Assembly: GCF_014196525.1 (NCBI RefSeq)
Contig: NZ_JACIDX010000007.1
Coordinates: forward strand, 210,955-274,954
Source of the DNA: Novosphingobium sediminicola
GTDB taxonomy: Bacteria > Pseudomonadota > Alphaproteobacteria > Sphingomonadales > Sphingomonadaceae
Direction: 5' to 3'
Length of the DNA stretch: 64,000 bases
Below are positions 54,182 to 62,045 of the stretch, piece after piece (position 1 is the first letter of the stretch; the number at the start of each line of letters is the position of its first letter). The translations under genes were made by a program, and so were the position numbers. Under the pieces are notes generated by a model. The model saw only the letters and a list, made by a program, of their open reading frames with translations. It searched no databases and had not been told where the DNA came from.

Positions 54182-54198
54182 ATGCATAAGAGAATTAC
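54182..54198 (+). promoter_or_regulatory. Repeated 17-base element, copy 2
   Basis: ATGCATAAGAGAATTAC, differing at one base from copy 1 at 33779-33795. It lies in the FAH/aldehyde dehydrogenase divergent region, 23 bases upstream of a TTGACA. The location at a divergent promoter of catabolic genes is consistent with an activator or repressor site. Confidence 0.55.
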
Positions 54199-54221
54199 CG
54201 AAATGGGGGTAGGGGAGGCGT

Positions 54222-54250
54222 TTGACAATTCGCAAAGGCGCTAATATCTC
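54222..54250 (+). promoter_or_regulatory. Candidate promoter of the aldehyde dehydrogenase operon
   Basis: TTGACA (54222-54227), 17-base spacer, TATCTC (54245-54250) as a weak -10 element. GGGAGA lies just ahead of the ATG at 54304. The -35 is perfect; the -10 matches only partly, as expected for an activated promoter. Confidence 0.45.
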
Positions 54251-54303
54251 AAGAGCCAAGCGAGCAGGGCCTCAGATGCCTTTGATAATGACGCGGGAGA
54301 ATT

Positions 54304-55755
54304 ATGATGGCCAATGCGCCAACCTATCGCAGCGTAATGCTTTTTATCGACGGCGCATGGTCGCTTGCGGCCGATGGGCGCACCTTGCCCGTCATCAATC
54401 CGGCCAATGAAGAGCAGATTGGCACGGTCGCCCATGCCGGGATTGCCGATCTCGACCGCGCGCTGGCAGCGGCCGAGCGCGGGTTTGCCCTATGGCGCAA
54501 GACGCCCGCTATGGCGCGGGCCAAGGTGTTGAACGGGGCTGCCCGCCTGCTGCGGGAACGCAATGAAGATATCGCCACGCAAATGGTGCTGGAACAGGGC
54601 AAAATGATCGGCGAGGCGCGCGGCGAGGTCGAGCGCGCCGCTGAGGCCTGCGATTGGATGGCGGGCGAAACCATGCGCATCGCTGGCCGCATCATCGAGG
54701 GCCGCGCCGCCAACATCACCAACCATGTCCTGCGTGAACCGGTGGGCATTGTTGCTGCCTTCACACCCTGGAACTTCCCGGTCAACCAGATCGTGCGCAA
54801 GGTGGCGGGCGCGCTGGCGGCGGGCTGCGCGCTGGTGGTCAAAGGGCCGGAGGAGGCGCCCGGTTCCTGCGCCGAACTGGTGCGCGCCTTTGTCGACGCG
54901 GGTGCGCCTGCGGGCGTGGTCAATCTGGTTTACGGCACGCCTGCGGAAATTTCCGAATATCTGGTGCCCCATCCTTTGGTGCGCAAGATCAGTTTCACCG
55001 GATCGACGGTGGTGGGCAAGCATCTGGCCAGCCTTGCGGGTCAGCATATGAAGCTGACCACGATGGAACTGGGCGGCCATGCGCCGGTGCTGGTATTTGC
55101 GGACGCTGATCCGGTGGCCACGGCGCGGGCGCTGGTGGGCAACAAATTCCGCAATGCCGGGCAAAGCTGCGTCAACCCTACGCGCTTTTTGGTCGAGGAC
55201 AGCATTTTCGACGCCTTCACCGCGGCCTTTGTCGCGGCGGCCAGTGCGTTGAAACCGGGCGGCGGCCTCGATCCGGACACCACCACCGGCCCGCTGGCCA
55301 ATATCCGCCGGGTGGAGGCAATGGAGCGTCTGACCGCCGATGCTCTTGCCAAGGGTGCGAAGCTGCATTGCGGCGGGCAGCGCGTGGGCAACAAGGGCTT
55401 CTTTTTCGCCCCCACGGTTTTCACCGATGTGCCCGTCGATGCCGCGCTGATGAATGAGGAGCCCTTTGGCCCCATCGCCATGATCAACCGTTGGTCCGAC
55501 CGCGACGCGCTTTATGCCGAGGCGAACCGGCTGCCCTATGGCCTTTCCGCCTATGCCTTCACCGCCAGCAATGCCACGGCCAATGAGGTGACGCAGCGCG
55601 TTGAAAGCGCGATGATTTCCTTCAACCATTTCGGCCTCGGCCATCCCGAAACGCCCTTTGGCGGCATGAAGGACAGCGGCTATGGTTTTGAAGGCGGATC
55701 CGAAGCGATTGAGCCCTATCTCCAGACCCGTTTCATCACCAAGATGGACCTGTAA
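54304..55755 (+). CDS. NAD(P)-dependent aldehyde dehydrogenase (succinate-semialdehyde dehydrogenase-like)
   Basis: 483 residues. Cofactor region TPWNFPVNQIVRK, SFTGSTVVGKHL, catalytic Glu in MELGGHAPVLVF, and catalytic Cys in NAGQSCVNPTRF, followed by EEPFGPIA. All active-site residues are present. Oxidises an aldehyde made in ring-cleavage or side-chain processing; the closest general type is SSADH/hydroxymuconic-semialdehyde dehydrogenase, not fixed by sequence. First gene of a plus-strand operon that reaches 60514. Confidence 0.94.
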   Translation: MMANAPTYRSVMLFIDGAWSLAADGRTLPVINPANEEQIGTVAHAGIADLDRALAAAERGFALWRKTPAMARAKVLNGAARLLRERNEDIATQMVLEQGKMIGEARGEVERAAEACDWMAGETMRIAGRIIEGRAANITNHVLREPVGIVAAFTPWNFPVNQIVRKVAGALAAGCALVVKGPEEAPGSCAELVRAFVDAGAPAGVVNLVYGTPAEISEYLVPHPLVRKISFTGSTVVGKHLASLAGQHMKLTTMELGGHAPVLVFADADPVATARALVGNKFRNAGQSCVNPTRFLVEDSIFDAFTAAFVAAASALKPGGGLDPDTTTGPLANIRRVEAMERLTADALAKGAKLHCGGQRVGNKGFFFAPTVFTDVPVDAALMNEEPFGPIAMINRWSDRDALYAEANRLPYGLSAYAFTASNATANEVTQRVESAMISFNHFGLGHPETPFGGMKDSGYGFEGGSEAIEPYLQTRFITKMDL

Positions 55756-55768
55756 GGGAGATATCGAC

Positions 55769-56542
55769 ATGACAGGACGTTTGCAGGGCAAGATCGCCCT
55801 TGTCACCGGCATTGGCGCAGGCATCGGTCAGGGCATCGCCCTGCGCTTTGCCCGCGAGGGGGCCATTGTGGTGGGCTGCGACATTTCGGCGCAATGGGCC
55901 GAGGCCACGGTGGAGCAGGCCGCAGCCGAGGGCCTGACAATTGACAGCGTGCATCCGGTCGATCTGACCAAGCCCGATGATGTTCAGAGTTTTATCGACC
56001 ATGCGGGCGCGACCTATGGCCACATCGACATTCTGGTGAATGCCGCCGCGATCGCGCCCCACATGGCCCCGGTGGCCACGATGGATTATGAGCGCGAATG
56101 GATGCCCACCATGGTGGGCGAGGTCGATCTGGTGTTTCTGGCGGTCAAGGCCGCATGGCCGCATATGGTCAAGGTCGGCGGCGGATCGATCATCAATTTC
56201 GCCAGCGTCAACGCCATGCGCGGATCGGTCAACACCGGCATGATCGCCCATTGCGCGGGCAAGGCCGCCGTTCTGGCCATGAGCCGCCAGATCGCCATCG
56301 AGGGCGGCCCCTATGGCATCCGCTGCAACACGATCGCGCCGGGTATGGTGCAGACCGCCGCCACGGCCAGCGCGGGCACCAGCAGCGGGGCCGTGGCCGA
56401 ACGCATTCTGCAACGTCTGGTCATCAAGCGCCTTGGCGTACCCGACGATATTGCCTGGGCGGCGGTGTTTCTGGCCAGCGATGAATCGACATGGGTGACG
56501 GGGGCCAATTTCCCGGTCGATGGCGGCGTGACGGCGGCCTGA
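55769..56542 (+). CDS. SDR-family oxidoreductase with His in place of the catalytic Tyr
   Basis: 257 residues, classical short-chain dehydrogenase fold. NAD motif TGIGAGIGQGIA, CDIS acidic loop, NAAA, and catalytic Ser146 in INFASVNA. The YxxxK motif reads H161-C-A-G-K165, so the catalytic Tyr is His while Lys is kept. This is unusual and may change pH dependence or reaction type. ATG 55769 follows AAGGGAG, 13 bases after the aldehyde dehydrogenase stop. The amidohydrolase gene begins 5 bases after its end. Confidence 0.88.
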   Translation: MTGRLQGKIALVTGIGAGIGQGIALRFAREGAIVVGCDISAQWAEATVEQAAAEGLTIDSVHPVDLTKPDDVQSFIDHAGATYGHIDILVNAAAIAPHMAPVATMDYEREWMPTMVGEVDLVFLAVKAAWPHMVKVGGGSIINFASVNAMRGSVNTGMIAHCAGKAAVLAMSRQIAIEGGPYGIRCNTIAPGMVQTAATASAGTSSGAVAERILQRLVIKRLGVPDDIAWAAVFLASDESTWVTGANFPVDGGVTAA

Positions 56543-56546
56543 TGCT

Positions 56547-57398
56547 ATGAGCATTCTGCCCCCTCCACACCCCGATCCCCATCCGCCCCGGCGGCTGGTG
56601 GTGCCGGCGGGGGCGTGTGATGCCCATTGCCACATCTTTGGCCCGTTCGACCGTTTTCCCACCCCCGCTGGCGCCAGCTATCAGCCCGCGGAAACCCCGT
56701 TGGAGCGCTATCGCCAGATGGCCGACCGGCTGGGCCTGACCCGCGCGGTCTTTGTTCAGCCCGCGATCTATGGCGCGGATCATTCGGTGATGCTGGATGC
56801 CATTGCGCGGGCCCACGGGGCCTATGCGGGGGTGGGGATTGTCGATGATACGCTGGGCGATGCGACGTTGACGGCGCTGCATATCGGGGGCTTGCGCGGG
56901 GCGCGGTTCAATTTCGTGGGCCATTTGGGCGTCCGCCCGGATCGCGCGATGATCGAGCGCACCGCCGCGCGGGTCGGCCTGCTGGGCTGGCATCTGGTGT
57001 TCCATCTCGATCATGCCGCGCTGTTGGCCGAGGCGGAGTGGATCGCGGGGTTGGGCGTGCCGGTTGTGATCGACCATATGGCGCGGCTGGATGCGGGGGG
57101 CGATGGCTTTGCCGTGCTGCTCGATCTGGCGCGTCAGCCCCATGTGTGGGTCAAGATTTCGGCGGCGGACCGCATGTGCGCCGATGGCGATCTGGCCCGC
57201 GCGTTGCCGTATATGGCGGCGCTGGCCGATGCTGCGCCGCTGCGTATCCTTTGGGGCACTGATTGGCCCCATCCGAATATTCGCTGGATGCCCGATGATG
57301 GCGATCTGATCGATCTGCTGGCGCTGGCCGTGCCCGATTCGGCGGCGCGCCATGCCATCCTCGTGGACAATCCCGCGCGGCTTTACTCGTTTTCCTGA
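56547..57398 (+). CDS. Amidohydrolase-2 family protein, LigI (PDC lactonase)-like
   Basis: 283 residues, TIM barrel. CDAHCHIFGPFDRFP near the N-terminus gives the HxH metal-type motif, and VIDHMARLD, GTDWPHPNI with the terminal Asp complete the expected site. The layout matches 2-pyrone-4,6-dicarboxylate lactonase LigI and related lactonases in lignin-aromatic breakdown, some of which work without a metal. Embedded between the SDR and cupin genes of the catabolic operon. Exact substrate unknown. Confidence 0.88.
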   Translation: MSILPPPHPDPHPPRRLVVPAGACDAHCHIFGPFDRFPTPAGASYQPAETPLERYRQMADRLGLTRAVFVQPAIYGADHSVMLDAIARAHGAYAGVGIVDDTLGDATLTALHIGGLRGARFNFVGHLGVRPDRAMIERTAARVGLLGWHLVFHLDHAALLAEAEWIAGLGVPVVIDHMARLDAGGDGFAVLLDLARQPHVWVKISAADRMCADGDLARALPYMAALADAAPLRILWGTDWPHPNIRWMPDDGDLIDLLALAVPDSAARHAILVDNPARLYSFS

Positions 57399-57410
57399 AG
57401 AGGCAAGACC

Positions 57411-57965
57411 ATGTCTGAAACGCAAAGACGCCCCGCCCGCCGGGTCGTGACGGGCCATGATGCCCAGGGCAAATCCATCGTTCTGTCCGATGGCACGCCG
57501 CCCAATATCCGCGACAAGGGCACGCTGGTCGATTTCATCGAGATCTGGAACACGCCCACCGTGCCCGCGATCATCACCGCGAGCGAGCCCGAACCCACCG
57601 ATGGCGAACTGATTACGCCGCCGCCGATGGGGGGCACCAAGATCCGCTTCAACGATTTCTTTCCCGGCCATATCGACCGGCTGCCGCCGCGCGCCGACGG
57701 GCGGCACAAGATGATGCATCGCACGAAGAGCATCGACTATGGCATCGTGCTGGAAGGCGAAATCTGGATGATCCTCGATGACAGCGAGGTTCTGTTGACG
57801 CCGGGCACGGTGGTTATCCAGCGCGGTACCGACCATGCGTGGGAAAACCGCTCCGACAAGGTCTGCCGCATGGCCTTCATCCTCATCTCCGGCGAGTTCT
57901 CGTCCGAGCTGCGTGAGACGCTGCCCCAGCATCTCGAAATCCGCACCGGCGCCGTCACCAACTGA
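57411..57965 (+). CDS. Cupin-domain protein
   Basis: 184 residues. A single cupin barrel in the C-terminal half: MHRTKSIDYGIVLEGEIWMILDDSE (read as H-x-T-x-S-I-D-Y-G...E-G-E) and VIQRGTDHAWENRSD with a His suited to metal binding. Motif 1 lacks the second canonical His (usual HxH), so the metal site may be incomplete. Could be a small dioxygenase, isomerase or binding protein in the pathway. GAAGAGG is the ribosome site; 19 bases before the next gene. Confidence 0.82.
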   Translation: MSETQRRPARRVVTGHDAQGKSIVLSDGTPPNIRDKGTLVDFIEIWNTPTVPAIITASEPEPTDGELITPPPMGGTKIRFNDFFPGHIDRLPPRADGRHKMMHRTKSIDYGIVLEGEIWMILDDSEVLLTPGTVVIQRGTDHAWENRSDKVCRMAFILISGEFSSELRETLPQHLEIRTGAVTN

Positions 57966-57984
57966 TCCACGAAAGGTTAGCTCC

Positions 57985-58824
57985 ATGTCCTTCCCTCGCG
58001 AGCCCGGCAAATTCTATCGCATGCCGGTTTTCTTTGGCCCCAATCCCTGTCCCCGCTGGACGCCCGAAGGCGTGGTGCAGGACTTTGCGCGCGAACCTGT
58101 GCGCTCGACGCTGGGCACGCGCTATCTGACGGATGCCAAGGCGCTGGAGGCGGTGTTGCCTGAAGGTTTCCGCCTGTGGGGCGAACCCATCGTCACGGTT
58201 GAGGCGATCTATATGACCGGCTTTTCCTGGCTGGCGGGTGGCGGCTACAACATGTTCGATGTCAAAGTGCCGATCATTTACGCCAGCAAGACCGAGGGCG
58301 ATGTGCATGGCACGCTGCTGATGGCGCGCTGGGAAAGCCTGTCCGACCCGATCACCACGGGGCGCGAGGAACTGGGCCATAACAAGCTGTTCTGCGACAT
58401 TCCCGAGGTCAGCGATTTCAATGGCCGCTATCACACCAGCATGAGCTGGCGCGGTTTTCCCTTTGCCAAGCTGTGGGCCGAGGATCTGGTTGAGCAGGAG
58501 GCGCCCGCGGGCAATCCGGCCAATCGCGGGTTGCTGTCATGGAAATACATTCCCGCCACGCCGCGCCCCGGCAAGAAATGGGGCGAGGAGGCGGACGCCA
58601 ATTACGCCACGCTGACACCCCCGGCATGGAGCGGGGTGAAAACCACGCGCTATCTGGCGGGCAAGGGCGGCGTGGAATGGGCGCGGCCCACGTTTGAACA
58701 ATTGCCGACGCAATATACGATTGTGAACGGCTTTGCGTCGTTCCCCATCGTGGAAAATCGCGGGGCCTATTATTTCTGGATGACTGGCGGTGCGTCGGGT
58801 GACGACACCTATCGGCTGGATTGA
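57985..58824 (+). CDS. Acetoacetate decarboxylase-like protein
   Basis: 279 residues. The ADC fold shows PEGFRLWGEPIVTVEAIYM and the central TTGREELGHNKLFCDIPE, where the Lys (in HNKL) occupies the region of the Schiff-base lysine of acetoacetate decarboxylase (GRE-GYPKK). Members of this superfamily also act as hydratase, aldolase or cyclase. A role in handling a keto-acid from ring opening is plausible. AAAGG precedes ATG 57985. Stop lies just ahead of the next start. Confidence 0.83.
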   Translation: MSFPREPGKFYRMPVFFGPNPCPRWTPEGVVQDFAREPVRSTLGTRYLTDAKALEAVLPEGFRLWGEPIVTVEAIYMTGFSWLAGGGYNMFDVKVPIIYASKTEGDVHGTLLMARWESLSDPITTGREELGHNKLFCDIPEVSDFNGRYHTSMSWRGFPFAKLWAEDLVEQEAPAGNPANRGLLSWKYIPATPRPGKKWGEEADANYATLTPPAWSGVKTTRYLAGKGGVEWARPTFEQLPTQYTIVNGFASFPIVENRGAYYFWMTGGASGDDTYRLD

Positions 58825-58829
58825 GGCCG

Positions 58830-59906
58830 ATGCCCGGTCCCGGCGATGTGCCCAAGGTTTCGCCCCATCCTCGCCTGATCGGCGGGGATGGCAGGCCGCT
58901 GACCACGATCGACATTCACGCCCATGCGATGTTTCCAGAGGTGGAGCGCCTGACCGCAGGCCGCCCGGAACGCGCGGGCGAGGCGGAATTTCGCATCCGC
59001 ACGATGGGCGCGCAGACCATCGCCTATAACCGCGATGTGATGATCCCGGCTGCCATGCCGGGCCTGACCCGCATCGAGCAGCGACTGCATGACATGGATG
59101 TGATGGGCGTCGACATGCAGATCGTCAGCCCTTCGCCCAACCAGTATCATTATTGGGCACCCGAAGATCTGGCGCAGGAGATCGTCGGCATCCAGAACGA
59201 GGCTCTGGCCGAATTGGTGACGCAGGCGCCCGAGCGATTGGTCGGACTAGGCGCCATCGCCATGCAGCATCCCGCGCTGGCGGTGGAGCAGATGCGCCAT
59301 TGCGTGCGCGATCTGGGCTTTAAGGGGGTGGAGATCAGCTCGACCATCGACGGGGCCGAATTGTCGGACCGGCGCTTTGATCCCATCTGGGCGGCGGCGG
59401 AGGAATTGGGTGCGGTGGTGTTCATTCACCCGATGGGCTGTTCGCTCGATGAACGCCTTGCGCTCGCCTATCTGTCGAACATTGTGGGGCAGCCGGTCGA
59501 ACATGCCGTCGCGCTCAGCCATCTGATCTTTGGCGGGGTGCTGGACCGGCATAGCGGGCTGAAAATCGTGGCGGCGCATGGCGGGGGTTATCTGCCTACG
59601 CATCTGGGTCGTGCCGATCATGCCTGGGCGCAGCGCGAGGATGCCTGCACCTGTTGCCACAAGCCGTCGAGCTATCTGAAACGGCTGCATTTCGACTCTC
59701 TGGTGTTCGATCCGCGCGATCTTGGGCTGCTGATCGAGCGGGCAGGGATCGGGAATGTTGTGATCGGCACCGATTACCCCTTCGATATGGGGCATTACGA
59801 CATTCACGGGTTGATCGCGGCCATTCCGGGCCTGTCCGATGCGGATCGGGCGGCGTTGCTGGGGGGTAATCTGATGCGGTTGATGGGGATAAAGGAGAGG
59901 ATATGA
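58830..59906 (+). CDS. Amidohydrolase-2 family decarboxylase, ACMSD-like
   Basis: 358 residues, TIM barrel with metal motif DIHAHAMFPE (HxH), His in FIHPMG, His in VAAHGGGYLP and Asp in IGTDYPFDMGHY; all ligands of the ACMSD/gamma-resorcylate decarboxylase family are present. The family removes CO2 from aromatic acids or carboxymuconate semialdehydes using Zn or Mn. ATG 58830 is the better start; TTG 58821 would overlap the previous stop. It is followed, with an ATGA overlap, by an NTF2-like gene. Confidence 0.9.
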   Translation: MPGPGDVPKVSPHPRLIGGDGRPLTTIDIHAHAMFPEVERLTAGRPERAGEAEFRIRTMGAQTIAYNRDVMIPAAMPGLTRIEQRLHDMDVMGVDMQIVSPSPNQYHYWAPEDLAQEIVGIQNEALAELVTQAPERLVGLGAIAMQHPALAVEQMRHCVRDLGFKGVEISSTIDGAELSDRRFDPIWAAAEELGAVVFIHPMGCSLDERLALAYLSNIVGQPVEHAVALSHLIFGGVLDRHSGLKIVAAHGGGYLPTHLGRADHAWAQREDACTCCHKPSSYLKRLHFDSLVFDPRDLGLLIERAGIGNVVIGTDYPFDMGHYDIHGLIAAIPGLSDADRAALLGGNLMRLMGIKERI

Positions 59907-60514
59907 GGGAGATAGAAAGCGAAGGGCGCCGTATTGTTCTGGGCGCGGTGGCAGGTTTGGCGGGGCTGGCGGTTGTCGGCCCCGTTTCTGCATCGGAAGA
60001 CAGTGGCCCCCAAAACACTCCACGCCAGGCTTGGGCCACCAAGGACAATGCCGTGAACATCGGCCCCAATGCCGCGCCCGTGGCCGATGCGCTGGACATG
60101 CTGATGATCCAGCAATGCTTTGCCCGATACGGCATGGGGCATGACGAAGGGCTGGGGCCGGTGCTGGCCAGCTTGTTCACACAGGATGCTGTGGTCGAGG
60201 TGGCCGATGGCCATGGCGCGCCCTTTCAGGTGGTGCGCGGGCGCGAGGCGGTGGTGGCCAATTTCGCCAACAGCTTTCGCCAGCAGGGCGATCAGCGCCG
60301 CCATTGCTTCACCAACATCATCGTCGAGGAAGCCAGCGCGAATAAGGCACGGGTGCTGGCCTATGCGCTGGTTTCGGTGGCGGCGCATGGCGGGCTTATT
60401 CTGGGCGCGGCGGTGATCTATACCGCCGATCTGCGTAAGGAGGGCGGGATCTGGCGTTTTTCCCGCCTGTTCATCGGCATGGACGCCTATACGACGCCCA
60501 AGCCCAAGGTGTGA
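59903..60514 (+). CDS. SnoaL/NTF2-like protein with Tat-like signal
   Basis: 203 residues. N-terminal GRRIVLGAVAGLAGLAVV looks like a Tat signal. The core MLMIQQCFARYGMGHDEG, FTQDAVVEVADGHG, HCFTNIIVEEAS, WRFSRLFIGMD is a SnoaL-like cone domain as found in dehydratases, isomerases and ring-hydroxylase small subunits. The export signal is odd for a pathway whose other enzymes appear cytoplasmic. Start overlaps the ACMSD-like gene by 4 bases; last gene of the operon before a terminator. Confidence 0.8.
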   Translation: MREIESEGRRIVLGAVAGLAGLAVVGPVSASEDSGPQNTPRQAWATKDNAVNIGPNAAPVADALDMLMIQQCFARYGMGHDEGLGPVLASLFTQDAVVEVADGHGAPFQVVRGREAVVANFANSFRQQGDQRRHCFTNIIVEEASANKARVLAYALVSVAAHGGLILGAAVIYTADLRKEGGIWRFSRLFIGMDAYTTPKPKV

Positions 60515-60517
60515 ATG

Positions 60518-60548
60518 ATGGGGCGCCCTGTTGATCGGGGCGCCCCAT
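60518..60548. terminator. Bidirectional terminator
   Basis: ATGGGGCGCCC (60518-60528) and GGGCGCCCCAT (60538-60548) form a perfect 11-bp stem with a 9-base loop, followed by TT. It separates the plus-strand catabolic operon from the convergent MFS gene. Confidence 0.75.
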
Positions 60549-60553
60549 TTCCA

Positions 60554-61810
60554 TCAGCCCTTCTTGGCCGCATTCGGGCTTTCATAAACAAAGCGCGGCA
60601 TCAGCGCGACGCACAGCACCGAGGCCGACATCGCCCCGCCCACCAGCCAGATGCCCGGCGCATAGGTGCCGAAATGGTCGCGGATATGGCCCAGCAGGAT
60701 CACCCCCGTGCCATTGCCCAGCGCGCTGGCCGCAAAGGTCAGGCCATAGATCGCGCCAAAGGCCTTCAGCCCGAAATAGCGCGAGACGAGATAGGCGTTC
60801 TGGCTGATCTCTCCGCCAAGGCCCAGACCCATCAGCAGCGCGCCGGGGATCAGGATGCGCGGATCATTTTGCGAATGCACGATCAGCACGCCAAACAGCG
60901 CGCAGACGAAATAGGGCAGCACCACACGCGGCGAATTGAACCGGTCGGCCATCACGCCCGAGCTGAGCTGGCCCGCGATCACGCCCGCAAAGGCGCAGCT
61001 CATCACGGTGGTCGCCGTGTTGATCGGCAATCCGCGCTCGGTCAGCAGCGGCACGGCATGTTGCATCGTGGCCAGCAGCGACATGGAGCCAAAGGCAATG
61101 GCGAAAAACACCAGATAGAACACCGGATTGCGCAAAGCCTCGGCCCGCGTCACGCCTTGTTGGCCCAAGGGGTTGGGGGCGGCATCCTTATTCTTGGCGG
61201 CCAGACTCTTGGGCGTATGGGCCAGCAGCGCCACCATCGGAAAGCCGATCACCAGAATGATCGCGCCCACGCCAACATAGGCCCCGCGCCAGCCATAGGT
61301 GGCGATCATCCATTGCGTCAGCTTGGGCATGATCGTCTGCCCCAATCCCGCGCCCAGCGCCACGCACAGGCCCAGCACCAGCCCCCGGTTGCGGTCAAAC
61401 CACAGCGAGACAAGCTTGGCATAGGCGGGCGAGGCGTGCATCGAAACGGGCACGGCCATCACGATCTGAAACGCCAGAAAATGCCAGCCTACCTGCATCC
61501 GGCTCATCGCCATAAAGGTGGCGGCAAAGATCAGAATGCCCGGCAACACCACTTTGCGCAGGCCGAAACGGTCCACCATGCGCCCGCCGATCGGCACCAG
61601 CATCGCGTTGAGCCAGAGCGAAATGGCCAGCGCCAGCGAGATATTGGTGCGGGTGGTGTGCAGTTCCTCGGGCAGGATGCGCAGGAAATTGCTGTTGGTG
61701 GCGGCCACCATCACATTGGGCCCGGTCAGAAAGCCGAACCATGCGCCCATCGCCGCCAGTATTGCCGCCTTTGTGAATTCGCCGGATTTGCCCGGATCGG
61801 CCGATGACAT
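60554..61810 (-). CDS. MFS transporter
   Basis: 418 residues, 12 predicted helices. GGRMVDRFGLRKVVLPG is the MFS loop-2/3 motif; the second half has GVMADRFNSPRVVLPY. The type with ATNSNFLRILPEEL and GANYIS-like segments is related to the oxalate/formate and monocarboxylate antiporter group. It probably imports the acid substrate of the neighbouring catabolic genes (context). Transcribed toward the operon end; divergent from the extradiol-type VOC gene. Confidence 0.9.
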   Translation of the reverse strand: MSSADPGKSGEFTKAAILAAMGAWFGFLTGPNVMVAATNSNFLRILPEELHTTRTNISLALAISLWLNAMLVPIGGRMVDRFGLRKVVLPGILIFAATFMAMSRMQVGWHFLAFQIVMAVPVSMHASPAYAKLVSLWFDRNRGLVLGLCVALGAGLGQTIMPKLTQWMIATYGWRGAYVGVGAIILVIGFPMVALLAHTPKSLAAKNKDAAPNPLGQQGVTRAEALRNPVFYLVFFAIAFGSMSLLATMQHAVPLLTERGLPINTATTVMSCAFAGVIAGQLSSGVMADRFNSPRVVLPYFVCALFGVLIVHSQNDPRILIPGALLMGLGLGGEISQNAYLVSRYFGLKAFGAIYGLTFAASALGNGTGVILLGHIRDHFGTYAPGIWLVGGAMSASVLCVALMPRFVYESPNAAKKG

Positions 61811-62045
61811 TCTCTTTTCCCCAGTGTTTGTTTTTGCGCGCGGGCTTTAATGGCTGAACCTACGCCAGCTTTGCCTGTGCTGCCACGGGTTTGGCGCCGG
61901 GCCAAGCACCGAAAATCGTATAGCTGATTAATTCATAATAGCGCTAATTAGTTCTTGAGGCAGCTGCCCACCCGCCGCAATGACATGGCCAACGAAACCG
62001 GCGCGCCCGCAATGCCGCCGGTCGACAAGTGGGAGAATGAAGCAC
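61811..62045. other. Divergent region MFS/VOC gene
   Basis: 235 bases. An AT-rich block at 61921-61955 contains the box described separately and an AGCGCT palindrome (61939-61944 region) flanked by AATTAG, a likely operator. A short in-frame alternative start (61980) for the VOC gene has no ribosome site. No other gene seen. Confidence 0.45.
61927..61938 (+). promoter_or_regulatory. Shared box ATTAATTCATAA, copy 1
   Basis: ATTAATTCATAA, about 110 bases before the VOC dioxygenase-like start, repeated exactly at 63065-63076 before the HisD-family gene. AT-rich 12-mers repeated exactly upstream of two neighbouring genes in GC-rich DNA are suggestive of a common operator. ATTAATTC also occurs in reverse at 51872-51879. 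Confidence 0.4.
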
